A stretch of DNA of 49,032 nucleotides, from the NCBI RefSeq assembly GCF_000508085.1, contig NZ_KI669560.1:1909203-1958234 (forward strand), written 5' to 3'. Both the position numbers and the translations under genes were made by a program. The stretch is from Sediminibacterium sp. C3. Lineage in GTDB: Bacteria; Bacteroidota; Bacteroidia; Chitinophagales; Chitinophagaceae. Numbering within the stretch: position 1 is the stretch's first letter; each line of letters opens with the position of its first letter. The notes under the pieces were generated by a model. It was not told the origin of the DNA, ran no database searches, and was given only the letters and a program-made list of their open reading frames with translations. Of the stretch, positions 1-8,837 are shown one piece after another.

Positions 1-196
1 GTACCAGTTCGGCATACATTTTAATCGGAGTAGAGCCGGTTGCCAGCCCCAATACCACCTTCTCGCCATTCGCAGCCTTATCCCTGATTAATTGAGCAAT
101 TACCTGAGCTGCATAAATGGAGCCATCCGCTGGCGTTGGATAAATTTTGACTTCTATTTTTTCGAAAGAGTCCACCATTGTTAAACGATTTTGCAT
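1..196 (-). CDS. nagB: glucosamine-6-phosphate deaminase, N-terminal part (cut by window edge)
   Basis: The 65 readable codons begin at ATG 196 and run off the left edge. They contain the family's N-terminal nucleotide-fold pattern VVLGLATGSTPIKMY (about residues 45-59), the phosphate-binding start of NagB/6-phosphogluconolactonase-type isomerases. NagB converts glucosamine-6-phosphate to fructose-6-phosphate and ammonia in the cytoplasm. A second ATG at 177 is an alternative start. The gene lies 60 bases downstream of a secreted GH20 hexosaminidase on the same strand, so release of GlcNAc and entry into glycolysis are plausibly co-transcribed. NagB cannot be separated from close homologues by the N-terminus alone; the neighbour favours NagB. 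Confidence 0.75.
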   Translation of the reverse strand, partial: MQNRLTMVDSFEKIEVKIYPTPADGSIYAAQVIAQLIRDKAANGEKVVLGLATGSTPIKMYAELV

Positions 197-256
197 GGCT
201 AATTTACATTAAAGCTTCCCAAAAAAGCAGGATTATGATATATATTTTGCGGTTTT

Positions 257-1921
257 TTAAGGTTTTTTGCTGTTTTCCGTGCTATTATTGGCGGGATCAA
301 AATAGGCTTTTGAATAATTCAGCCCCATCCAATCATATCGCTTGAACTGATGCAATAGTCTTTTTTCAAAATTGTTCCAGTCTTTTTTCTCCTTTGGCGT
401 CCATAAAACCTCACTCAAGGCACTCATCCTGGGGAAAATCTGGTATTCCACTTTTGCCGTATTCGTCATGTATTCTGTCCAAACATTGGCTTGTGCACCT
501 AATACATATTTAGCTTCTGCTGCTGTTAGGGCTTTAGGAATTGGGTCGTAACTATATACTTTTTGAACAGTTGTGTAACCGCCAATAGTAACAGAGTCTT
601 CATTTTTGGTTTGCTTGTGATCAAAATACATCCAGCCGCCTGGTGTCATAATAACATTGTGTTTTTGTTTGGCGGCTTCAATACCACCTTGCTCGCCTCT
701 CCAGCTCATTACAGTTGCATTGGGTGCAAGACCTCCTTCCAGAATTTCATCCCAACCAATGATTTGTTTTCCTTTACTGTTTAAATATTTCTCTATACGC
801 TGAATAAAGTAACTCTGCAGTTCATGTTCATCCTTCAGCCCCTTTTCTTTGATTAACTGCTGGCAAAAGGCAGATTTCTTCCAGGCTTCCTTCGGACATT
901 CGTCACCACCAATATGAATATATTTTGAAGGGAATAATTGAATCACTTCATCAAATACATTCTCAAGGAATTTAAAAGTTGTTTCTGTAGGGGCAAAAAC
1001 ATCTTCGAATACACCCCAGGTTTGTTGTACCTGTTTTCCGGTTCTGGATCCGTTCCAGGCTACTTTTGCAGGAACTTTTGTGCTTGAATCAGGGAAACAA
1101 CTCAACTCAGGATAGGCGGCAATGGCGGCAGAAGAGTGACCCGGTAATTCTATTTCAGGAATCACTTCAACATATCTGTCAGCAGCATATTTTACTATTT
1201 CTTTAATTTGTTCCTGTGTATAATACCCACCATAGCGAGTATTCGTATTGCCTGTACCCGGATATCTTCCGATGGTAGTACCATTTCTATAGGCTCCAAT
1301 TTCAGTTAGCTTTGGATATTTTTTAATCTCAATTCTCCAGCCCTGGTCTTCTGTCAAATGCCAATGAAAAGTATTCATTTTATGCATGGCAATGAAGTCG
1401 ATGTACTTTTTTATAAAGTCTACCGGAAAGAAATGTCTGGCCACATCTAAGTGCATGCCTCTGTAAGCAAATCTGGGTTGATCTTTTACTGATAACTGTG
1501 GAATACTAAGACTGGTTGTTTTGCTGAATGGGAACAATTGAATCAGTGACTGAACACCATAAAATACTCCGGCTTCATTGTCTCCCTCAATCACTACTCC
1601 GTTCTTATCTATTTCCATCTGGTAAGCGCCTGGAATGCCATAATCCATGCGTGCATAAGATAAAACAATATTGCCCTTGTATTCTGCAGTAGTTGATATA
1701 GGTAAAACCAATCCGTACATTTTCTTTATGTACCCCTGTAAAAAATTGGCAGATTTGTCCAATCCACCCCCCTTTGTTACAATGACTGTTTTACTATTCA
1801 CTAGAAAATTTCCTTGACCCACTTTAAGTTCTGCTGGTTGTGGAATTATTGGGCTTTGCTGGGCAAATGTAGCAAAACTGAAAAGACAAGAAATGGCAAG
1901 AAATAGGTATTTCATTAGCAT
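257..1921 (-). CDS. secreted beta-N-acetylhexosaminidase, glycoside hydrolase family 20
   Basis: 554 residues. A signal peptide (residues 1-21, ending TFAQ) suggests periplasmic or surface location. A GH20b-like N-terminal domain (about 25-145) precedes the catalytic barrel, which opens at FAYRGMHLDV (151-160) and has the HWHLTEDQGW strand (187-196). The catalytic pair is D340-E341 in HIGGDE, the residues that polarise the substrate acetamido group and act as general acid. It should remove terminal beta-GlcNAc/GalNAc from chitin oligomers, peptidoglycan or glycans. ATG 1921 and ATG 1915 (MKYLF) are both possible starts; the second gives a more typical signal peptide. It lies upstream of nagB and is a paralogue of the gene at 11607-13250. 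Confidence 0.93.
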   Translation of the reverse strand: MLMKYLFLAISCLFSFATFAQQSPIIPQPAELKVGQGNFLVNSKTVIVTKGGGLDKSANFLQGYIKKMYGLVLPISTTAEYKGNIVLSYARMDYGIPGAYQMEIDKNGVVIEGDNEAGVFYGVQSLIQLFPFSKTTSLSIPQLSVKDQPRFAYRGMHLDVARHFFPVDFIKKYIDFIAMHKMNTFHWHLTEDQGWRIEIKKYPKLTEIGAYRNGTTIGRYPGTGNTNTRYGGYYTQEQIKEIVKYAADRYVEVIPEIELPGHSSAAIAAYPELSCFPDSSTKVPAKVAWNGSRTGKQVQQTWGVFEDVFAPTETTFKFLENVFDEVIQLFPSKYIHIGGDECPKEAWKKSAFCQQLIKEKGLKDEHELQSYFIQRIEKYLNSKGKQIIGWDEILEGGLAPNATVMSWRGEQGGIEAAKQKHNVIMTPGGWMYFDHKQTKNEDSVTIGGYTTVQKVYSYDPIPKALTAAEAKYVLGAQANVWTEYMTNTAKVEYQIFPRMSALSEVLWTPKEKKDWNNFEKRLLHQFKRYDWMGLNYSKAYFDPANNSTENSKKP

Positions 1922-1947
1922 GATTAATCGTTAAGTGATAAAAATAA

Positions 1948-1976
1948 AAAAGATTCCCCTGAATGAGGAATCTTTT
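1948..1976 (-). terminator. Rho-independent terminator after pyk
   Basis: A 10-bp perfect stem (AAAAGATTCC at 1948-1957 with GGAATCTTTT at 1967-1976) encloses a 9-base loop. On the minus strand it is followed by a T-rich tract. It lies about 35 bases beyond the pyk stop and separates pyk from the GH20 gene. Confidence 0.85.
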
Positions 1977-2010
1977 CTATTTAATTGTCTTATAAATATT
2001 AAATCCGTAT

Positions 2011-3500
2011 TTATACTACGCGTGTTAATTTAATTAAGTTGGTAGGTAAATGCTGATCCACCGGGGTACTACCTGTATTAATCACCGAATCACCTGACTT
2101 AAGAAAGCCTCTTTGTTTTAAAATATCAATTTGATCTGCAACGATATCGTCCAGGCTTTCTTCTTCAGAATAGTAGAAAGCCCTTACACCCCAACTTAAG
2201 CTAAGCTGATTTACCAGGGATTTCTCTTTGGTAAAAATAAACAGGGGAGAAGATGGCCTGTAACTGCTAAGCATAAAAGCAGTATAACCACTCTGTGTCA
2301 TTCCCACCAATGCATTGGCTGAAACATCTTCTGCCATTTTCGCTGCATTATAACATACAGCATCGCTGTAGAAAGAAGGTGAATGAGGTTGTGGTTTCAA
2401 ATCTTCTGAACGATTGTATCTGTATTCGTTTTTCTCTACTTCTGCAATAATTTTACGCATGGTTTCTACCACCAATGCTGGGTGTTTACCTGCAGCAGTT
2501 TCACCACTCAACATAACAGCATCTGCTCCTTCCAATACTGCATTGGCAACGTCGGTAATTTCACTTCTGTTGGGCTTAACACGATCAATCATGCTCTCCA
2601 TCATTTGTGTTGCTACAATAACTGGTTTGGCCCTGTGAATACATTTGCGAATCAGTTCTTTCTGAATCAATGGAATCTGTTCTACTGGCAATTCAACACC
2701 CAGGTCGCCACGTGCTACCATGATTGCATCACTTTCAATAATAATATCACGGATATTAACCAGGGCTTCAGGCTTTTCAATTTTTGCAATAATCTTGGTT
2801 TTGCTTTTCTTTTCGTCGAGCTTGCTTCTTAAAATTACAATGTCTTTTACGCTTCTTACAAAACTTAAAGCCACCCAGTCTAACTGTTGTTCAATAATGA
2901 ATTCAAGGTCAGCCAGATCTTTTTCCGTTAATGCTGGTAAAGAAATTTTTGTATCTGGTAAGTTTAGCCCTTTTTTTGAAGAAAGTATACCACCCAAAGT
3001 AACTACCACTTTAACATCTCCATTTTTTTCAATGCCTGAAACTTTCACTTCAATTTTTCCATCATCAATCATGATGGTATTACCAATTACCACATCACCT
3101 GCAAGGTTGGGATAGGAGACATAAATTTTTCTTTTGTGCCAATGCATTTCTCATTGGTGAAAGTTAAAATATCACCTATCTGCAAATCCAAAGCATTGTT
3201 TTCAATTTCGCCTACTCTCAATTTAGGCCCTTGTAAATCGGCAAGAATGGCAATATTATAGGGTTGTGTTTTATTGATATTTCTGATATGCTCAATAATA
3301 GCTAGTTTGTCTTCATGGCTTCCATGAGAGAAATTTAATCTGAAAACATTCACTCCTGCTTTTACCAGATCTAATAGCTGATCATATGAATCACAGGCAG
3401 GCCCAACTGTAGCGACAATCTTAGTTTTATGCATCACGTGTTTTACACCTGCTGCCTTGTCCATGTTCTTGTGTAAGTACTTCTCTAAATTCTTTGACAT
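2011..3500 (-). pseudogene. pyk: pyruvate kinase, reading frame interrupted by a one-base frameshift
   Basis: Pyruvate kinase makes pyruvate and ATP from phosphoenolpyruvate and ADP. The N-terminal part (ATG 3500 down to about 3127) has KTKIVATVGPA and FRLNFSHG. The rest (about 3126-2011) has IAKIEKPEAL, MVARGDLGVELP and MLSGETAAGKHP, so all core motifs are present but in two frames. Continuity is lost at a run of five A on the minus strand (3126-3130). A six-A run would restore ...GTKEKIYVSYPNL... and give about 496 residues, a normal length. The downstream frame has its own ATG at 3147, but a protein starting there would lack the first third of the barrel. Possible causes are sequencing error, recent mutation, or ribosomal/transcriptional slippage on the A run. 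It lies 26 bases after pfkA. Confidence 0.88.
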
Positions 3501-3526
3501 CGTGTTATTTTATTTTTTAGGGGGGA

Positions 3527-4510
3527 TTAACTGGCCAGGATTTTTACAATTTTTAACCAGTCTTCCGAAATTTTTTGTTTTGCTTTGATTGCGTGATCCA
3601 ATGGGGTATAGTGTAGCTGATTATTTAAAATGCCCACCATTACATTATTGGTTCCATTTAGTAAACATTCAACTGCTGCAAATCCCATACGGCTGGCAAT
3701 TAGTCGGTCTAAACAAGTAGGGGATCCGCCTCTTTGTATATGACCTAAAATACACACTCTTGTATCGGCCTGAGGCAATCTTTTTTTGATGATACTGGAA
3801 ATTTCATTCGCACCGTATTTATCACCTTCGGCAACAACAATAATGTTTACCAGTTTTTTTCTTTTTTCCTGCTCTGACAATGAAGTAATCAAAGCTTCAA
3901 TATCCGTTTCTGTTTCAGGAATCAGAATATTCTCAGCACCTGTTGAAATACCGCTGTGCAATGCAATGTAACCGGCATCTCTACCCATAACTTCTACAAT
4001 GAAAAGTCTGTCGTGTGCATCAGCAGTATCTCTGATTTTATCAATGGCACCAACAGCTGTATTCACTGCCGTATCAAATCCAATGGTGAAATCACTTCCC
4101 GCGATGTCTTTATCAATTGTGCCGGGCAATCCAATACAAGGGATATCAAATTCATTACTGAATTTTTGTGCCCCTTTAAAACTACCATCACCACCAATGA
4201 TGACCAATCCGTCTATTCCTCTTTTCTTTAGATTTTCGTAAGCTATTTTTCTTCCCTCATGTTCCATGAATTCCATGGAACGGGCTGTTTTTAATACGGT
4301 TCCGCCTCTTTGTATAATATTGGCAACCGACCTGGAGTTCATTGAAAAAATATCATCGTCTATCATGCCGATGTAACCTCGCATGATGCCAAATACTTCC
4401 AATCCATGGTATAATCCGGTTCTTACTACTGCTCTTATGGCGGCATTCATGCCCGGGGCATCTCCCCCCGATGTTAAAACTCCAATCTTGCTGACTTTTT
4501 TATTGCCCAT
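3527..4510 (-). CDS. pfkA: ATP-dependent 6-phosphofructokinase
   Basis: 327 residues, normal for a bacterial PfkA. It phosphorylates fructose-6-phosphate to fructose-1,6-bisphosphate. Visible motifs are SGGDAPGMNAAIR (14-26), GGDGS (106-110), TIDKDI (131-136, D133 the likely catalytic base) and MGRDAGYIAL (175-184). Glycine in the GGDGS loop, where PPi-dependent enzymes carry aspartate, points to ATP use. TIDKDI replaces the usual TIDNDI with lysine, a conservative oddity. ATG 4510 is the obvious start. The gene leads a pfkA-pyk pair, with a TAnnTTTG promoter about 70 bases upstream. Confidence 0.96.
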   Translation of the reverse strand: MGNKKVSKIGVLTSGGDAPGMNAAIRAVVRTGLYHGLEVFGIMRGYIGMIDDDIFSMNSRSVANIIQRGGTVLKTARSMEFMEHEGRKIAYENLKKRGIDGLVIIGGDGSFKGAQKFSNEFDIPCIGLPGTIDKDIAGSDFTIGFDTAVNTAVGAIDKIRDTADAHDRLFIVEVMGRDAGYIALHSGISTGAENILIPETETDIEALITSLSEQEKRKKLVNIIVVAEGDKYGANEISSIIKKRLPQADTRVCILGHIQRGGSPTCLDRLIASRMGFAAVECLLNGTNNVMVGILNNQLHYTPLDHAIKAKQKISEDWLKIVKILAS

Positions 4511-4581
4511 GTTTTACAATCTCAATGATAAATAGATCCGTTTACAAAATGTAAATAATGTGTATGCTTTACACGGAGTTC

Positions 4582-4589
4582 CAAAAATA
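4582..4589 (-). promoter_or_regulatory. pfkA: Bacteroidota -7 promoter element for pfkA-pyk
   Basis: The minus strand reads TATTTTTG, matching TAnnTTTG, with 71 bases between it and the pfkA ATG. No convincing -33 TTG element is seen at the expected spacing. Confidence 0.45.
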
Positions 4590-4648
4590 CGAATTTGAAC
4601 TCACATTGCCTTGTAGTGTTCGTAATGGTTTTTTCGTAGCATTGTAGT

Positions 4649-5533
4649 ATGAAAATAATGGTAACAGGTGCCAATGGTTTTACTGGTCAGCATTTGGCTG
4701 TATTCCTTGCTGATAAAGGTTTTTCAGTGTATGCAGTTTCTCGTGGTCCTTCCCGTATGGTACAACATTCAGGAATAAATTATCATGCTTGTGAACTAAC
4801 GAATGTTAGTTCGGTGGTGGAGGTAGTTGATGCTGTAAAACCCGATTGGATTATTCATGTTGCTGCCATGAGTAAACCAGATGAATGTGATATCAATAGA
4901 GAAGAGTGTCTCAGGCATAATGTAGAAGCAACTATTCAATTAGGAGAAGCAGCAAAGAAAGTAAATGCCAGATTTATCTATTTTTCTACGGATTTTATTT
5001 TTGGAGAAAATGGACCGCACAGCGAAGAGGATTATCCGGACCCTCTTAATTTTTACGGCGTTTCCAAATGGAAAGCAGAACAATGGGTGAAGGAGCATAT
5101 TCCGGATGCAGTAATTGTTAGACCTGTTTTCATGTACGGCCCGCAACATATCAACGGGAGGCCCAGTTTTATTCAGTGGGTACAGCAACAATTGCTGCAG
5201 GGCAAACCCATCAAAGTAGTGAATGATCAATACAGAACCCCCACTTATATCATGGATATCTGTGTTGGGATTCAGGCTATTTTAGAACAAAACCAAACGG
5301 GTGTATTTCACCTTGCTGGCCCTGAAATAATTACACCTTACGAAATGGCCCTTCAGGTTGCCAAAGTTTTGTTACTCGATCAAACCCTGATTACACCAGT
5401 TGACAGTAGCACTTTTCCGGAACCAGTTGTCAGAGCAAAACGGTCGGGTTTGCAGATTGAGAAAGCCAGAAGGGTTTTAAATTATAAACCCCGCTCTTTT
5501 TCAGAGGGGGTTCATTTATCTTTTTCAAAGTAA
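4649..5533 (+). CDS. NAD(P)-dependent sugar-nucleotide reductase/epimerase, RmlD-like extended SDR
   Basis: 294 residues with a Rossmann start GANGFTG (7-13), a STDFIF segment (113-118) and the catalytic YGVSK (Y136, K140). The STDxVF-like motif and the C-terminal layout resemble dTDP-4-dehydrorhamnose reductase (RmlD), which reduces the 4-keto sugar in dTDP-rhamnose synthesis. No rmlA, rmlB or rmlC is nearby, so a rhamnose role is not supported by context and the true substrate is unknown. It is divergent from pfkA across a 138-base gap. ATG 4649 is preceded by TAGCATTG, a near match to the promoter consensus. Confidence 0.8.
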   Translation: MKIMVTGANGFTGQHLAVFLADKGFSVYAVSRGPSRMVQHSGINYHACELTNVSSVVEVVDAVKPDWIIHVAAMSKPDECDINREECLRHNVEATIQLGEAAKKVNARFIYFSTDFIFGENGPHSEEDYPDPLNFYGVSKWKAEQWVKEHIPDAVIVRPVFMYGPQHINGRPSFIQWVQQQLLQGKPIKVVNDQYRTPTYIMDICVGIQAILEQNQTGVFHLAGPEIITPYEMALQVAKVLLLDQTLITPVDSSTFPEPVVRAKRSGLQIEKARRVLNYKPRSFSEGVHLSFSK

Positions 5534-5584
5534 GTCTGCTTGCAAGTAATAGTAGCTGTTTGCTTAAATGATTTTGAAAATTTC

Positions 5585-6496
5585 TCATTTTAATGGCAGA
5601 AAGACTTCTGCCATCATGCATCGGGCACTTCCGCCACCATTGGTTTCGATGGTTTTAATGTCGCTGTGTAAAATGGGATTAAACTTTTCAATTTCTTTCA
5701 CCTGTGTTGCCTGGAGTGCATGATAGGCCTGACTCGACATCACCAGAAATTTTTGTCCCTTGTTGTTGTGTACCTGCAGCATATTACCGGCAAAATGGTT
5801 CATCTGGCCAAAACTGATTTCAATTATTTTTTTGCCTGTAGTATGAATTTGACTAACAATCATTTCCTTTTCCTTCGGGTCTTTTACAGACTCCAGGCAA
5901 ATGATTACATATTCATCTGCCACACACATCATCACATTGGTGTGATAGATGGGATCTCCAGCCATATCCACTGATGTAAAGGCAACAGGCCTGTAGTTCA
6001 TTTTAGCACAAAATTGTTCTAAGACTTTTATATCAGTTCTCGGAGACAAACAGGCATAAGCGATTCTGTTTTCTCTGTCGAGAACCATGCTCCCGGTGCC
6101 CTCCAGAAAAAGATTGTTTTCTTCGTTGGCAGTAAAATCATGGGTCTTAGCAATATTGAATTTTTCGGCAATTGCAGACAAGACCGTAGGCTTTCTTTCC
6201 TTTCTTCTGTTTAGGGCAAACATAGGATAGAGGCAAATGCTCCCGTCCTCGTGAAAGGAAATCCAGTTGTTCGGAAAAACAGAGTCCGGGGTATAGGGAT
6301 TGGGTGTGTCTTCTACAACCGTTACATCTATGCCATTTGCTGTAAGTGTCTGTATAAAAGCTTCAAACTCCATCCTTGCTTTTTCCTGAATGTTTTTTTC
6401 TTCAGTTGGTGTTTGGAAACTATTGTTGACGGCTGTTTCCGCATTAAAGCTGAAATTCACCGGCTTTATCATTAAAAGATGACTCGTGTGTTGCAT
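5585..6496 (-). CDS. ctlX: arginine-deiminase-superfamily hydrolase, probable citrulline hydrolase CtlX
   Basis: 303 residues from ATG 6496. An upstream in-frame ATG at 6541 lies inside the preceding gene and is less likely. The protein has the guanidino-modifying fold with LEGTGS (131-136, E132), YHTN (H185) and a C-terminal nucleophile C293 in GGGSARCM. This arrangement fits the CtlX group, known from Francisella to convert citrulline to ornithine with loss of ammonia and CO2. The start lies two bases after the stop of an arginine deiminase gene, so translational coupling is likely and the substrate would be the neighbour's product. Another amidinohydrolase activity (for example dimethylarginine) cannot be excluded from sequence. 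Confidence 0.82.
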   Translation of the reverse strand: MQHTSHLLMIKPVNFSFNAETAVNNSFQTPTEEKNIQEKARMEFEAFIQTLTANGIDVTVVEDTPNPYTPDSVFPNNWISFHEDGSICLYPMFALNRRKERKPTVLSAIAEKFNIAKTHDFTANEENNLFLEGTGSMVLDRENRIAYACLSPRTDIKVLEQFCAKMNYRPVAFTSVDMAGDPIYHTNVMMCVADEYVIICLESVKDPKEKEMIVSQIHTTGKKIIEISFGQMNHFAGNMLQVHNNKGQKFLVMSSQAYHALQATQVKEIEKFNPILHSDIKTIETNGGGSARCMMAEVFLPLK

Positions 6497-6498
6497 AA

Positions 6499-7932
6499 TT
6501 ACTTGTTTAAAGGTTCTCTCCACAATGGCATACTCATGCAATGGAATCCACCGCGTGCACGGGATAACTCTGCAGATGGCATTAGAATGAATGTGTCTTT
6601 TATCTGATCCGTTGTTAAACTGCCCGATTCCAGTTGTTGCAACAGTTCTTTAACCCCAATAATTGTGAAGCCTGCATTCTTAAAAGCTTCTGTGGTTTTG
6701 TCGTTCCTGTCATATCCCAATACAACGCCCTCTTTCAATGCGAGCAAATTGCAGGAATCTGTCCATTGTTCTCTTGCGCTGTAAGGAAATTCATTATTCC
6801 CTGAGAAAATAATCTGAACATCTTCTTTACACTGCAGGTCTACTTTGCTAATGTCTATCAACAGGTCTTCTAAACTTTCAAAAGCAATGGGTTCTTCGGG
6901 TTTGTTTCTGTGAAACTGGAGGATTTTTATTTTTTCTTCTTTTTTAATTTCCAGTATTCTTTCAACTGCCGTTTCATCTTCGTGCTTTACCGCCTTCCTT
7001 GAAAAATTCCCCAGCATTACCCATACATTTCTTTTGACCTGTGTAAACACCGTGTCAATATGCATGTAGTCTCTTTTCTTCGGAATTTTTACAATTGTTA
7101 CTTTATCCATCAGACCCATTTCAAAAAGGGTCTGGGTAATTTTAACTGCCGCTTCAGAAGAAGTTCTTTCACTTACGCCTACCAGGATATGGTTTTCACT
7201 AACCACCATGATATCGCCACCTTCAAGGGTGATTTTTCTCTCGTCGTCTTCTTTGGGAAGCAGGAAGCTGTGATGTGAATCGGACAGTTCAATAATTTTT
7301 TCTGTGAACTCAGCAAAAAGCGGATGATTGAAGAAAATATATTTTGCCAGCAAAGCCTCTCTGGTTCTGGCTTTTTTGGCAGGTTTATTCAACAGCACAT
7401 GATCCTTGATGGTTATACCCAAATCGCGGGTGAAAATAAAATTGGGTATGGGGGCAAACAGCAATTGCATGTTTGAGGAGGTTCCGGAAATCAAGGTCTT
7501 GGCCAGCTCATTAGGCTCATAGGTCAGGAGTTCATTTTGTGTCTGATAGGTACATCCCTCAATGGCACAAATAGAAGAAACCAACTGTGTTTTGATGGCT
7601 TCATTCTGTAGTAAGTCTGCCAACAGCCATTGCAATTCAATCACTTTGTCTGATCTGTAAAAATTCGGATGCTCGGGTTTGTAAAATGCCCTGTTCTCTG
7701 CTTCAGAATCTATCTGACTTAATTTGCCTTTTATTTTCTCCGGATCAAGGAAGTATAAAAGGACTTTGGTATAATAATCGTATTCGTCTTTTCTGATGGT
7801 AGCTAAATGAACGATGTCTTCAAATAGCCAGTCCTGTGCTTTGGAAGGAACTACTTTTCCCAGACCGCTGTCTGGACTATGTACCAATAATCTTCTTAAG
7901 GTTCCAATTTCTGATGTTACGGAAACTTTCAT
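6499..7932 (-). CDS. arcA: arginine deiminase
   Basis: 477 residues, longer than the roughly 410 of Pseudomonas or Mycoplasma enzymes because of insertions in the N-terminal half. It hydrolyses arginine to citrulline and ammonia. The opening EIGTLRRLLVHSP is typical of the family. Catalytic residues are visible at FTRD (167-170), EGGD (237-240), HID (291-293) and nucleophile C465 in GGFHCMSMP. No ornithine carbamoyltransferase or carbamate kinase gene lies beside it, so this is not the classical ATP-yielding arc operon; instead ctlX follows immediately. The symbol arcA is used by homology only. Confidence 0.9.
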   Translation of the reverse strand: MKVSVTSEIGTLRRLLVHSPDSGLGKVVPSKAQDWLFEDIVHLATIRKDEYDYYTKVLLYFLDPEKIKGKLSQIDSEAENRAFYKPEHPNFYRSDKVIELQWLLADLLQNEAIKTQLVSSICAIEGCTYQTQNELLTYEPNELAKTLISGTSSNMQLLFAPIPNFIFTRDLGITIKDHVLLNKPAKKARTREALLAKYIFFNHPLFAEFTEKIIELSDSHHSFLLPKEDDERKITLEGGDIMVVSENHILVGVSERTSSEAAVKITQTLFEMGLMDKVTIVKIPKKRDYMHIDTVFTQVKRNVWVMLGNFSRKAVKHEDETAVERILEIKKEEKIKILQFHRNKPEEPIAFESLEDLLIDISKVDLQCKEDVQIIFSGNNEFPYSAREQWTDSCNLLALKEGVVLGYDRNDKTTEAFKNAGFTIIGVKELLQQLESGSLTTDQIKDTFILMPSAELSRARGGFHCMSMPLWREPLNK

Positions 7933-8124
7933 AATAATTTATTTTAGGCATATGCATGGCATACACGTTGATTACAGTTGAGTAAAAATAATGGGAAGTA
8001 ATAAGTAAACAGAATGGGTTGAGGAGCTACGTCAGTGATCGGGCATGGGGTTTAATCCATGGTACATCCATGCAAAATGTGCAGTTAAAAATGATATGGT
8101 GGTACAATGATTCACAAATTGAAA

Positions 8125-8811
8125 TTACAATTTTATTTCAAATGGCAATCTGCCCTTTAAAGAACCGGTTGATTTTATGGGTCTGAAACGGACAAACATG
8201 TCTTCGCTGTACCATTTTTCCTGGTAGGTTTTCTTAATAACGGAAGCATGTTCCTGCATTTTATAGGCAAATTCCTTCATGGCAGTTTTGGATTCCCAGA
8301 TACTGAAAGTGGCCTGTTTAATCCAGGGGACTTCGCCAATCCCAATAGAAGTAATAAAACCTTTTGCTCCGGCCATTTGACCGGCAATGGCATCTACATG
8401 CGACCAGAATCTTCCTAATTGTGATAATCTGATGGTTGCTCTTGTTAATACACAGATAGGGCCTTCGTATGCAGTCTGTTTGGGTAAATTTCCAAAAACA
8501 GCTTTTTGATCCCAGGTGCCATGACCTTCAATGGGCTCTAATTCCAATTCCCATATTTCGCATCCAAAAAATCGCCACCAGCTTTTAATCATTAACGGAG
8601 TGGTGAAATTTTCATTATTGGAAGCCAGCAATAATGCCCACTGGCGTAGATCCGGGGTCTTATCAAAACTTCCGTTTTTACCACAGCCCATCAATTTATA
8701 AAAAGATATTTTTCTGTTCAGCCACAAGGGTAATCTGAATATTGCCATCGACAAAAAACCGGCCCAGCCTAAAAAAGCAGGGTACCTGACAATATGTAAA
8801 GTTGCAATCAT
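8125..8811 (-). CDS. CrtA (spheroidene monooxygenase)-like protein
   Basis: 228 residues from ATG 8811; an in-frame TTG at 8835 is weaker. The C-terminal half has the pattern remembered from spheroidene monooxygenases: TRATIRLSQLGRFW, then GIGEVPWIKQATFSIWES, and a final MFVRFRP. The fold is a ferredoxin-like (dimeric alpha-beta barrel) monooxygenase; CrtA is a heme enzyme that oxidises carotenoids at C-2. No carotenoid biosynthesis genes are in the window, so the substrate is uncertain. It is divergent from hutI, with only 26 bases between starts. Confidence 0.7.
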   Translation of the reverse strand: MIATLHIVRYPAFLGWAGFLSMAIFRLPLWLNRKISFYKLMGCGKNGSFDKTPDLRQWALLLASNNENFTTPLMIKSWWRFFGCEIWELELEPIEGHGTWDQKAVFGNLPKQTAYEGPICVLTRATIRLSQLGRFWSHVDAIAGQMAGAKGFITSIGIGEVPWIKQATFSIWESKTAMKEFAYKMQEHASVIKKTYQEKWYSEDMFVRFRPIKSTGSLKGRLPFEIKL

Positions 8812-8837
8812 ACAGTAAATTAAACTAAATTTCAATC

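Noticed and set aside
3120..3135. Classic X-XXY-YYZ programmed -1 frameshift site in pyk
   Set aside because: The zero-frame codons GAA AAA TTT do not form a proper heptamer (re-pairing of TTT to ATT fails at the first base), and I see no clear downstream pseudoknot. Slippage on the A run alone remains possible.
3087..3147. Separate second gene starting at ATG 3147 inside pyk
   Set aside because: The residues after the overlap continue pyruvate kinase exactly where the first frame leaves off, so this is one interrupted gene, not two.
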